Position numbers and translations under genes: made by a program
Shown here: in pieces, positions 47,901-59,010 of the stretch
How positions within the stretch are numbered: position 1 is the stretch's first letter
How the letters are laid out: each line of letters opens with the position of its first letter
DNA from: Corylus avellana
Taxonomy: Eukaryota; Streptophyta; Magnoliopsida; Fagales; Betulaceae
Reading direction: 5' to 3'
NCBI RefSeq assembly: GCF_901000735.1
Contig: NC_081543.1
Span: forward strand, 34,778,590-34,842,589
Length of the DNA stretch: 64,000 bases
Notes under the pieces: generated by a model
Database searches by the model: none
What the model was told of the DNA's origin: nothing
The model's input: the letters and a program-made list of their open reading frames with translations, nothing else

Positions 47901-50068
47901 AATTCCTTAATTTACAATAATCAAATCATCTAAATTCCTAGATTTAGGGCAATCAAAAAAATTATCAAAGATTTCTATCATTATCTAATGACATGGATCA
48001 TTATATCTCTATATTTCATCTAAAATTTCATAAACGTGCACAAGTGTATGATAACTAAACCAAATAAAAAGTAGTAATGAAAATATGAAAGGAATGGTGA
48101 AAGGGAAAAGTGGGTGGCCGTCTACCCATTTGGAAGACAAAAGCAACCTCAAAATATTCAAAAACAATCCCTTCGTTGGTTGGTGAAAGTGCATTGGATT
48201 GGGTGATGAGTGACAGAGATTGCAATTGGAGGCATATCGACCAAGTAAACAAAGTCATATCGTTGACTCTCTACGGGGAATATATTAATGTCGGTGTCTC
48301 CAACGAACCCTTTGAGGAGTTGGACAGGACTTTAACCGTGGTGATTGTCTTGTCAAATTGAACCAAAAAAAAGGTTTCTTTTGTGTTTCGACGTGGATAA
48401 AGCAAACATTGCAGAGGCCCAAGTGTCTTGCACTCACTTCACCATTTCTCTTTGATTTAGTCAATAACACCATGATTACAGACAACCTTGGGAGGCACAC
48501 AGACGGCTCAGTTCGGTAGAGCTATATTCGGTCGATTAATTAAAATTATTGGTTAAATCAATTAAATCATCGATTATATTTCAATAAGAATTTATTTTAA
48601 AAATTTAGATTAAACGGATATTTTGCTTAAAATCGGTTAGGTTAATCGGTTAACCGTGAGCTTTTTTAATTGGGTTAAAAATTGATCATTTTGGGGTCCC
48701 AAATTATTTTTCGAAACTAAAATAGCTTATTGAACAAAACAAATTTTAAATGGACCCATTAATTAACACAATAAGAATCCACCATACATATGTTCTATAC
48801 TTCTACTAATAAAATGGTCATATAATATTTATTATTGGTTAATTATCAATTAGTTATATTTATTATTGGCTAATTATCGGTTAACCGATAAAAAAATATT
48901 TATACCGATTAACTGAACTGAACTGATGTTAGTATAAAAATTCTTAACCGATTACCGACCGACTTTTGGTGGTAGGCAGTTAATGTTGCATCCCCTCACT
49001 AGATTAGGATTATCTAGAGTTCATAAAGTATAGTTTTTTTTTTTTTTTTTTTTCAAAAATCTTAATCATTGGTTTTGAAATTTAATGGTTGGGATTTTTT
49101 TTTTCACCGTCGTCCTCCCATTTGACTCTTTGTTAGAGATGAAGGGTCTTAGTCTATGATGAAGCTCAACTCTTTCAATGTTTCTGCCCGAATCCGCCTC
49201 CTACATTTTAGAGTTAGAGGTCAAGAGTCAGAGATCATTCCAACAATGATGAAGGAGGAAAGCAAAAAAAAAAAAAAAAAAAAGACATTTTCAACTCCGC
49301 CACCTTTGATGCCCACCTCACTTGCAAAATATGGGTAAATATGATAAATGCTAAGGTGATAATTATTGATCAATTGTTAGAAGTGATAATGGTTTATAAC
49401 CATTGATATAACAAAATCCCAACCATTGAATTTCAAACTACTAGTTGAAATTTGAAGAAATCTACTTGATAGAATTGTAACACCTCGCATTAAGATTATG
49501 GTTAAGTGCGCCTTAATTTTTGCTCAATTATTATGGTTTAATGATGATTCTAGGGTTAAAAAGTTTGAGTTTATGGATGGAATGAACTACTTCGTTTTTC
49601 ACATTATTTCAGAGTAGATATCCTACAGTTTAAAGTGTCAATGTTGTAGATCTTTGTGCTTTTAAGAGAAAGCTTTGTCTTTTATTTATATGAAATATTG
49701 TATTTTTGGTAAAAAATGTTCGGAATTTTGTGTTCGGGTTCTGTTTCGGGAAATGACTTGTGCTAGAAGTCTAAATTTTATATTTTTAGTAATCGTTTAA
49801 TCTAGATATGCGACTAATAGTAGAATATTTCACAGACGATAGAGTTAGTGATTTCCAAGACAAGACTTACATTGGAAATATGAGCGAAGAATCTAGAGAA
49901 TGTGCATATTAGTATATGGGTTTGACCTTATGATTCGAGTTTAGTTTAATACTTTAATGTTATTTGCCATAGATCCAACAGTTGGAAGTGATCAATGCAA
50001 TCATGTATGGATGGTGGTCACGCCCTACAGTACCGCTATATGTGTGGTGCCGGGTATTTTGCTATTGA

Positions 50069-50430
50069 GAAAAATGAAAAATTAGTTCTTATGGTTTACT
50101 TGATTTACAATTAAGTCCTTGTGATATCAAAATGAACTCAAAGGTCCCGAAGTATGCCAAAAAAATAATTTAGTCCTTACAGTCAAATTATGTCCACTAA
50201 TTTAACAGATTCTATTAGTGTGACACTGACTTAAATATGGCAAGTATCGCAATTTTATTGGTTCTAACGTTTCATGTTATCATAATCTGTAAAGTCAGTG
50301 AACGAAATTTGACCGTAGAGACTAAATTATTTTTTTAGCATATCTTAGGGACCTTTGAGTTCATTTTGATACTACAAGGAGTTAATTGCAAATCAAGTAA
50401 ACCACAATGACTGATTTTGCATTTTTCCCT
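50069..50430. mobile_element. Long-inverted-repeat MITE, family 1 (well preserved)
   Basis: The two arms, each about 130-150 bp, are inverted repeats at high identity (for example ATCAAAATGAACTCAAAGGT in the left arm returns in the right). A spacer of about 70 bp separates them. A degenerate relative lies at 1393-1715, and one arm may persist near 56640-56760. Confidence 0.75.
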
Positions 50431-51088
50431 TTGTTATTTTCTTTGCTTTAATGACTTGGTATATAATAGGAGATTTAATACCAAGTTAGAGTCAGAAGTA
50501 AAATCACATACTTTGGTATCATAATGCAATTCTTATAAAATTTAAAACCCAAAAAAATAGTGAATTTAATTATTTAATAAATATTTAAGTATATAATTAT
50601 AATACTCTCCTGAAAGAGAAAATATTCTGCACATGATCTGTGTTACATCCCCCTTGGTTTATAGAAGCCACAAACTCTTCCACCATGGTTGCAGTCTTGC
50701 AGAAGAAAAAAATTATGGGCTTTATTGCTTTTGCAACCGAACCATATTCTAAGCTGCTAGCCCACTCATCTAAAGCATCTGGGGTCCTGTTAATTCAGTT
50801 AAAGCTACACAATTTAATGATACTATTTAGAGATTACATGATTTATTGTCTAATCAATCATCCCCATTCAAGATTATCTGCCTAATTTCCCATTTCTATG
50901 TAACAAAAACTATTACACTGGTAGAAATCAGAGACCTTTTTTATTTTAAAAATAAGAGACACCTTGGCTAAGAAATTGACTAGTTACTAAGCACAATAGC
51001 TCAACAATGCATACAAAAAATAAAATAAAATAAAAACTAATTAAAAGAAATTAATTTTGATTATCGCTGATCTTTGGAAATAGTGAAA

Positions 51089-51188
51089 NNNNNNNNNNNN
51101 NNNNNNNNNNNNNNNNNNNNNNNNNNNNNNNNNNNNNNNNNNNNNNNNNNNNNNNNNNNNNNNNNNNNNNNNNNNNNNNNNNNNNNNN
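51089..51188. other. Assembly gap, exactly 100 N
   Basis: A 100-N run between contig C and contig D. Confidence 0.99.
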
Positions 51189-51231
51189 ACCTTTAGTGTA
51201 ATTTCTCTTTCCCTTTCTTCACATTGATTAG

Positions 51232-51261
<30 letters not shown>

Positions 51262-51263
<2 letters not shown>

Positions 51264-51750
51264 TAATTTCACTTTAGGTTCCTAAATTATCACGCGATTT
51301 GACAAGCCTTCAAAACCTCTCAATTTGAACTCCTGAACTTTTAATTGCAGTCAATTTACCCCCATCTGACAATTTATGCGGTTAAAATTCCAAAAAAGAC
51401 AAAATTACCCTTAAATTTTATTTTTATTAAAAAAATTGGAAAAAATGGAAATTTTTTTTTTTAAAAAAAGGGTCACTATAGGTGGCCCAACCGTGGGTCA
51501 CCTTGTGATTTTTTTAATTTTTTTAAATAATATGTATTTTTTTAATTTTTAATTTGAAATTAATGGTATATTTGAAATTTTATAAAAAAAATCAGAGGTA
51601 TAAACATCATTATCTCATTGTTAACATTTAAAATCTGACAGAGGGGTTCAAATTGACTGCAATTGAAAGTTCAGGGTTCAAATTGAGAGGTTTTGAAGTT
51701 CGGTGGCTTGTCAAATCGAGTGGTAATTCAGGAGTTTAAAGTGAAGTAAA
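51262..51750. mobile_element. Long-inverted-repeat MITE, family 2 (contig D copy)
   Basis: Arms run from TTTCACTTTAGGTTCC to GAGTTTAAAGTGAAGT. The centre carries the GGGTCAC pair as in 2624-3113. Confidence 0.65.
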
Positions 51751-52244
51751 AAAAAAAAAAAAGAAAAAGATCATAAATGTTAGTTACCCTAAACCTTACA
51801 AGCAATTTATTGATGATGAAATGATTTTGGTGTGATGAGGTCCAATAATGAGCTTTTGTATAAATTGATGAATTTATTTAGAATGTTCCATAAACACACT
51901 TAATGAAGGGGTTTCATCTTCCTCAGAAAGTCAAAAACTGATTGTCCATAAAATTTATGAAACCATATATTATTATTGAGGTAGGCTGGTTACTGGTCAG
52001 GATAGGAGGATGTTTTGTCACCCAACGCCACCATCGGACTTTAATGTCGAGTACAATTATTTATGGACTATCAACCAAGAAGTACAGAGTACAGATTGAA
52101 AGAATCCTTTGGAAGTTGGAACAATTGTAATAGCTTTAGGCACCATTGTAATAGTCAAGTCACATCAGAATAGTTGGCACTGAATTGGGATTTATCAATG
52201 CCAAACATTCATTTGTGTCGGCTTTGTTATTGCTTTATAACTTT

Positions 52245-52560
52245 ATGCGATCCGAATCGTGTTAACGAATAAGTATAAGATTGTATAGATTAATTATAAT
52301 TTGATTAATTTAACTAAACAAGTAAATCTTTTCAATTCTAACCCATTAATTTCGTGTTAAGTTCATAATGTAAAAAAATGTCAACTTTAGTGTCACGTAT
52401 CGTGCTCAGGTTGTATTAAAGCATGAATATAAAAATTGATAAGTCAACTATAATATAACCAATTTAATTAAACGGGTCAAATTTTTCATTCTTAATTCGT
52501 TAATTTTATGTTAAATTTGTATCAAATTCTTAGGTAGAGTCAAAAATTGCCGGGCATAGT
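52245..52560. repeat. Dispersed repeat, 'AATTAAACGGGTCA' family (contig D)
   Basis: Two adjacent units, each ending with TTCGTGTTAAGTTC or a variant. The allelic copy is at 54645-54912. Confidence 0.45.
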
Positions 52561-52828
52561 CCATACATTGTTAAAAACTTGAAATGAGGCACTAGGCTGC
52601 TCTTCTAGGTTATTTCCGCAAGGTATGGACCAGGCTGCAGCCTGGAGTTGGTTGTATCTTGGGCCATGCAGACTCCAGACTGCTGCAGGCTCAGAAAATG
52701 GGCCTCTTATATATATATATAGGCTAATCCGAATAAAAACTGGAAATAACAAAAAACTATAATAGGCTGAGCCCATACCGAAAATAATGATAATAAAATA
52801 AATTTAAATTTATAAAAAAAAAAAAAAG

Positions 52829-53023
52829 TTGTGGGCTGAGTTGGCAAACAAGGGCATTGCAACTGTTGAAGCAGATTTTCGCACCACTAGACTCGACGAT
52901 GGCTTTTTGCAAAGCATAGAAAAAGTCATTGAAAAAAATGCTGACTCTCGAGAGAGTAGAGAGTCTCCAATACTTAAGTCAATAAATGGTTGTGAGAATA
53001 ATACTAAATTGAGAGAGTTTTAG
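52829..53023 (+). CDS. Unrecognised 64-aa frame (contig D)
   Basis: I do not recognise this. The frame reads ELANKGIATVEADFRTTRLD and ends NTKLREF. It follows an A-tract directly and could be the last exon of something larger or a transposon fragment. The contig E copy (55205-55399) keeps the frame with two amino-acid changes (Thr to Ile, Asn to Lys). No upstream exon, promoter or domain was found. Confidence 0.25.
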   Translation: MWAELANKGIATVEADFRTTRLDDGFLQSIEKVIEKNADSRESRESPILKSINGCENNTKLREF

Positions 53024-53459
53024 AATTGAAGAGGGCATTACTTTTTAATTTTTTTGAGATGGTGATTGCCCTTTTAATGTGAAGCTGCTTATTTGTCATG
53101 TGGTTAGCTTGTAGCTGTGTAATAGTTGTTTTTACCCTTTTAATGCGAGGGTCACTGAAAGTGATATGTGATTATTTGTCACGTGACTAGCTTGTAGTTG
53201 TGCAATAGTTGTCTATAGGCACGAGGTTTCTAGGTTTTTCTAAATCTTTTTATAAGTGGGCCTATAAAGAAAAATGCTATACTTCTCAATTTTTTATTTT
53301 TATTTTTTAAAGTTGGTTCCCAAATAATGTATTACAGTTACATGAGTTAGTGATATATTTCTCAAGATAATAAATCTCATGTGATGATGATACATTATTT
53401 CAGAACGAACTTTTGGGGAAAACACTCGGAAAGTGTAACACTTCTCTTATTTAACAGGA

Positions 53460-53528
53460 ATGGACGTTGCCCTATCTAATGGCTGCTCTGAATTAATGTT
53501 GGAAGGTGACTATTTGACTACAATTATG
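53460..53528 (+). pseudogene. Start of RNase H-like fragment, cut by gap (contig D)
   Basis: GCSELMLEGDYLTTIM matches the start of the fragment at 55846-56163. The contig ends here. Confidence 0.6.
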
Positions 53529-53628
53529 NNNNNNNNNNNNNNNNNNNNNNNNNNNNNNNNNNNNNNNNNNNNNNNNNNNNNNNNNNNNNNNNNNNNNNNN
53601 NNNNNNNNNNNNNNNNNNNNNNNNNNNN
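53529..53628. other. Assembly gap, exactly 100 N
   Basis: A 100-N run between contig D and contig E. Contig E starts at a position homologous to about 51280. Confidence 0.99.
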
Positions 53629-54106
53629 CCCTAAACTATCATGTGATTTGATAAGCTCTCAAAACCTTTCAATTTGAACTCTTGAACTTTCAATTGCAGT
53701 CAATTTACTCATCTCTGTCAATTTATACGGTTAAAATTTCAAAAAAGACAAAATTACCCTTAAATTTTCTTTTTATTAAAAAAAATTGAAAAAAATGGAA
53801 TTTTTTTTTGAAAAAAAGGGTCACTATAGGTTGCCCAACCATGGGTCACCTTGTGATTTATTTTATTTTATTTTATTTTTTTAAATAATATATATTTTTT
53901 ATTTTTTAATTTGAAATTAAGGGTATATTTCAAATTTTATAAAAAAGTCAGAGGTATAAATATCATTGTCTCACTGTTAACATTTAAAATTTGACGGAGG
54001 GGTTCAAATTGACTGTGATTAAAAGTTTATGGGTTTAAATTGAGAGGTTTTGAAATTCAGGAGTTTGTCCAATTGCGTGGTAATTCAGGAATTTAAAGTG
54101 AAGTAA
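53629..54106. mobile_element. Long-inverted-repeat MITE, family 2 (contig E, left end cut)
   Basis: Same element as 51262-51750. The gap removes its first bases. Confidence 0.6.
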
Positions 54107-54541
54107 AAAAAAAAAAAATCATAGATGTTAGTTACCCTAAACCTTACGAGCAATTTATTGATGATGAAATGATTTTGGTGTGATGAGGTCCAATAATGAG
54201 CTTTTGTATAAATTGATGAATTTATTTAGAATGTTCCATAATGAAGGGCTTTCATCTTCCTCAGAAAGTCAAAAAATGATTGTAGATAAAATTTATGAAA
54301 CCATATATTATTATTGAGTTAGGCTGGTTACTGATTAGGATAGGAGGATGTTTTGTCACCCAACGCAACCATCGGACTTAAATGTTGAGTACAATTATTT
54401 ATGAACTATCGACCAAGAAGTACAGAGTACAGATTGAAAGAATCCTTTGGAAGTTGGAACAGTTCTAATAGCTTTAGGCACCATTGTAATTGTCAAGTCA
54501 CATCAGAATAGTTGGCACTGAATTGGGATTTATCAATGTGA

Positions 54542-54578
<37 letters not shown>

Positions 54579-54644
54579 TCTCTATGCAGATTCAATATCC
54601 AAACATTCATTTGTGTCCACTTTGTTATTGCTTTATAGCTTTAC

Positions 54645-54912
54645 GCGATTGAAATCGTGTTGACGGATAAGTATAAAATTATATAAATTAATTATAATTT
54701 TTTTTCAACTCTAACCTGTTAATTTCATAACGTAAAAAAATATCAACTTTAGTGTCGCGTGTCGTGCTCAGGTTGTATTGGAGCATGAATATAAAAATTG
54801 ATAAGTCAATTATAATATAATTAATTTAATTAAACGGGTCAAATTTCTCATTCTTAATTCGTTAATTTTATGTTAAATTTGTATCAAATTCTTAGGTAGA
54901 GTCAAAAATTGC
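54645..54912. repeat. Dispersed repeat, 'AATTAAACGGGTCA' family (contig E)
   Basis: Counterpart of 52245-52560, with a deletion of about 50 bp in the first unit. An (AT)n run at 54545-54575, absent from contig D, lies just upstream. Confidence 0.45.
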
Positions 54913-55204
54913 CGGGCATAGTCCATACATTGTTGAAAACTTGAAATGAGGCACTAGGCTGCTCTTCTAGTTTATTTCCGCAAGGTATGGACCAGGCTGC
55001 AGCCTGGAGTTGGTTGTATCTTGGGCCATGCAGACTCCAGACTGCTGCAGGCTCAGAAAATGGGCCTCTTATATATATATATATATATATATATATAGGC
55101 TAATCCGAATAAAAACTGGAAATAACAAAAAACTATAATAGGCTGAGCCCATACCGAAAATAATGATAATAAAATAAATTTAAATTAAAAAAAAAAAAAA
55201 AAAG

Positions 55205-55399
55205 TTGTGGGCTGAGTTGGCAAACAAGGGCATTGCAATTGTTGAAGCAGATTTTCGCACCACTAGACTCGACGATGGCTTTTTGCAAAGCATAGAAAAA
55301 GTCATTGAAAAAAATGCCGACTCTCGAGAGAGTAGAGAGTCTCCAATACTTAAGTCAATAAATGGTTGTGAGAAAAATACTAAATTGAGAGAGTTTTAG
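55205..55399 (+). CDS. Unrecognised 64-aa frame (contig E)
   Basis: Counterpart of 52829-53023, with ELANKGIAIVEADFRTTRLD. The open frame is kept but there is no other sign of a gene. Confidence 0.25.
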   Translation: MWAELANKGIAIVEADFRTTRLDDGFLQSIEKVIEKNADSRESRESPILKSINGCEKNTKLREF

Positions 55400-55845
55400 A
55401 ATTGAAGAGGGCATTACTTTTTAATTTTGTTGAGATGGTGATTGCCCTTTTAATGTGAAGCTGCTTATTTGTCATGTGGTTAGCTTGTAGCTGTGTAATA
55501 GTTGTTTTTACCCTTTTAATGCGAGGGTCACTGAAAGTGATATGTGATTATTTGTCACGTGACTAGCTTGTAGTTGTGCAATAGTTGTCTATAGGCACGA
55601 GGTTTCTAGGTTTTTCTAAATCTTTTTATAAGTGGGCCTATAAAGAAAAATGCTATACTTCTCAATTTTTTATTTATTTATTTTTTTTATTTTTAAAGTT
55701 GGCTCCCAAATGATGTATTACAGTCACATGAGTTAGTGATATATTTCTCAAGATAATAAATCTCATGTGATGATGATACATTATTTCAGAACGAACTTTT
55801 GGGGAAAACACTCGGAAAGTGTAACACTTCTCTTATTTAACAGGA

Positions 55846-56163
55846 ATGGACATTGCCCTATCTAATGGCTGCTCTAAATTAATGCTGGAAGGTGACTATT
55901 TGACTACAATTATGGCTATCAATCAGCCATCTCTTCTCTCAGACTCGTCATTTGCTTCTATCATCTCTGACATACAATTGAAACTCCAACATTTTCAAGA
56001 TTGGAATGCTGCAAAAGTTTCAAGAAGTGTAAACTTTTGTAAACTTTTGTGTGCACTATCTCGCAAGTGGGCCGCTACCAACCTTGTGTTTAGAAGCATT
56101 CTCAATCCTAGCCCTATCTTTTCTTCTATTAGGATCAATAGTGGGAAGGATCACCCTATATAA
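55846..56163 (+). pseudogene. RNase H-like (RVT_3-type) domain fragment
   Basis: The 105-aa frame reads ALSNGCSKLMLEGDYLTTIM, AINQPSLLSDSSFASIISDI and FCKLLCALSRKWAATN. This matches the C-terminal half of the plant RNase H-like domain found at LINE ends and in many small plant proteins; the EGD is the second catalytic acid region. The first strands and active-site Asp are missing. A possible acceptor (TTTAACAG) precedes it, so a larger gene cannot be excluded. A related, more decayed fragment follows at 56911-57357. Confidence 0.6.
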
Positions 56164-56265
56164 CCATTTCCTTTGTTTGTAATTGCTTAGAAAAAAAAAA
56201 CAAAACAATAAGTAAATTAGTCTTGGCCCTAGGCTTATTTATATCCATATCAAACAAAATCTACC

Positions 56266-56268
<3 letters not shown>

Positions 56269-56300
<32 letters not shown>
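56269..56300. repeat. (TA)n microsatellite
   Basis: A pure TA run between the two RNase H-like fragments. Confidence 0.9.
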
Positions 56301-56303
<3 letters not shown>

Positions 56304-56910
56304 CCTAGTTGGTCGTGCCTTCTAAGCTCTGATTAATGTACTAAGCTGTGTTTTCCACGTTTGATGGGGACAAACTTGCCCCGTTTTCTTTCAAGATGGG
56401 ATCACTAATAAGAAATGAGAGTGATTTGGAAATTGTATCGACTTTAACAAATGACAAGGAAATAAAAAAATGTAAATGATAGCAACATTTCAACTCCAAA
56501 TACATGATCCTATACATAATTCAAACTAGGCTTATTTCCATTCCAAATATGCATTGCAAAGCTTTCATGTGCATTCAAATGCCATAATTACGAGGGAAAG
56601 AAAAAACACCATTGACTGTGCAATTAACATAATTAAGAGGTTTTTTGGATAGGTCAAAATAATAATTTAGTTATTTCAGTAAAATTTCGTCAAAACACTA
56701 ATGGATTCCGTTAGTGTACTACGTCAACATTAATAAAATGATGATACATGTTACTCTTAATAAAAAAATATAAATATATTAAACTAAAAAATATAAATAT
56801 ATTTTAGGGTTATGTTAATGACATCATCATGTAAAAACTTTGGCCTAAAACATGTTGTAGCATTGCCTCCAATTCAAAATCTGAAATTTTGAAAAAACAT
56901 GGTATACCAT

Positions 56911-57357
56911 GCTTCTATGCTTATAACTCTTAGGCTGCCGCCTTCAGATTCCTCATTTGGTGAAGCTTTTGCTGCTCTCTTTGTTGTGTAACTGGCTTTG
57001 ACCCATGACTGCTCTTCCATCTTAATTGAAGATGATTCCCTCCTCACTATTTTAGCTCTCAATCAAGGCCACATTTTTTCGAATTGGCTGTGTGCTTCAA
57101 TCATTGAAGACTGCCGCCATCAACTCTCTTCTTTTCCTTTTTGGACCGCTTCTAAGGTCTTAAGATGTGCAAATTTTTAAGCATACTCAATTACTAAATG
57201 GGTCGCTTCTCACTCGGTGTTTGGAAGCATTTCTGACAATTCTCATTTCCTTTCTTCTCTTAGGATTAAGAGGGGGCAAAACCCTCCCTTATTTGTGTTT
57301 TGTTTTTGTTCTCCCCTTTTCCCCTTTTCCCTCATCTAAAAAAAAGGGTGCCATTTA
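56911..57357 (+). pseudogene. Second RNase H-like fragment with in-frame stops
   Basis: One continuous frame reads SSFGEAFAALFVV, stop (56989-56991), LALTHDCSSILIEDDSLLTI, RCANF, stop (57178-57180), then AYSITKWVASHSVFGSI. GEAFAAL is the helix carrying the catalytic Glu in RNase H-like folds. The tail SITKWVA aligns with LSRKWAA of the fragment at 55846-56163. Two stops in frame make it a pseudogene. Confidence 0.65.
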
Positions 57358-57390
57358 AACCATTAGAAAATATGAAACTACATTTATAAG

Positions 57391-58186
57391 CAGGGGCAGA
57401 GCCAACAGGGGTCAAGAGGGGCATTAGAGACATCAACATTACTGGCGATCGGATTGAAATTTGTATAACAAACTAGTAGGCTTGCTCAACCTAGAGTTAA
57501 TAAAACTTGCAAAAAGACAAACTAGTTTAACAAGATCCAAAACCCACACCAAATTTACAAAAAGATCCAAGCTTGGATCAATATTCGGACATAACCCACT
57601 GGCTAAAACAAAACCCAAATGCCAAATCTTGCAGAAAACTAAGATCTAAGCCAGAACAAGCTTTGAGAATGGAAGATGAATAGTCTGTTTGTTCATTGTG
57701 AATGAGACAGATAAGAGAGGGATGAGAGAGACGTGTTTTTTGAGTTAATTGTGCAGAAAAATTGTTTTGAGCTGAGAGAGATGGGAGAGAGACTGATAAA
57801 TGTGAAGGATTTGCTCATTGCTGGTTTTTAATACTTAATGGGAGAAAGAACATTGTATGCTTGTGGTACACATTTCTATGTGTATGTAAAGAAGCATGTG
57901 AGCCCATTTGATTAAAAAAGAGAAAAGTTCCTCTTGAAGTTGGCCCTCTATATTTGCTTCTGTTGAGAATCAACCATTGATTAGCATGACTCTTAATGGT
58001 GATCTTGTTGATCATGTATTTGCCTTGACTTTTACAATGGTGATTGATGGTTTGATCCTCTTTTGCTGTTGCCTTGACTTTTTTACTTGGTGTAAATATG
58101 ACTATTTGAGGTTGGTGAGCTATGAATGGAAACCTTATTTTGTAATCTTGCCCTATATTATAACCAAAATTCTGGCTCCGCTAGTG
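57391..58186. mobile_element. Possible non-autonomous hAT-like element
   Basis: The left end CAGGGGCAGAGCCA resembles the right end read in complement (CACTAGCGGAGCCA) at 10 of 14 positions. GGGGCGGAGCCA-type ends are common among plant hAT elements. ATAAG occurs at both flanks, but a clean 8-bp duplication is not visible. Confidence 0.4.
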
Positions 58187-58915
58187 ATAAGCATAAGACG
58201 ACTATGATACCAACCTAAAACAAGGGTTATTCCATATATCTCACTCCAAGTGGATCTCCCACAGGTCATATTTGTTGCTTGTCTTACAACCCACATCCAA
58301 AGCAAGATCTCATGAATTAGAGCTTTTCTTTGTCGCCAACTAGAGTCTCCTTACAATCTCCACACTTCAAATTCTAGGGTTCTTGATGGTTACCATAAGA
58401 GATTATGGGTGTAGAGAGATGGCCATGATTTTTTTGTTTTTAATTTTTTGAGTGTCTTTTTTAAACTTAAGTTAAGATCACACGAACAAGTCCATTTAGA
58501 CAGAGTCAAGGAATTATGAAGATTTTTTTTAAAAAAAAAAAAAAAGAAAAAGAAAGAAAAAGTAGTTGGTGTTTGCTTATTATATACTTGGGAAGAAAGA
58601 ATAAAATATTGGAGAGAGGTGTAGTTGGTGTCTGCTGATATACATAAGGAAGAAAACAATTTACATAGAACCCCATATAAATTAACTGAAAAATGCAATC
58701 AATCGTTCATTAATAAATTTCATATGAACGAAGGCAATTTATTCTCTATTATTGATACATATATGACAGCCCAAAAAAATACATTGTAGCTAGTATTGAA
58801 GAGGAAAGGGGGGGAAAAAAAATTATGAAATACAACTAAAAATAAGAACCATACCCAACTACGTTGAACTCTTAACACATAAAATACTCAAACCAGGCAA
58901 TGGAGTAAGCAAATT

Positions 58916-58951
<36 letters not shown>

Positions 58952-59010
58952 TCCAAACAGTCACATCTATCTGTGAAGAAATAGCCATGAACCCATCACC
59001 TCAATGAAGC
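58187..59010. other. Spacer and 3' flank of the DUF1218 gene
   Basis: No gene is recognised. Contains A/T tracts near 58525 and an (AG)n run at 58919-58950 in the 3' flank of the next gene. Confidence 0.6.

Larger units (their letters stand above)
42913..51088. other. Gene-poor repeat region
   Basis: About 8 kb without a recognisable gene. It holds a SINE, an AT microsatellite, two MITE-like elements and dispersed repeats. Between 45000 and 48500 I see only short chance frames. At 48510-48980 several CGGTTA/TAACCG motifs suggest hAT-type subterminal repeats. Near 49480 TGTAACACCTCGC resembles the start of some Gypsy-type LTRs, but I could not find a matching partner. Confidence 0.6.
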
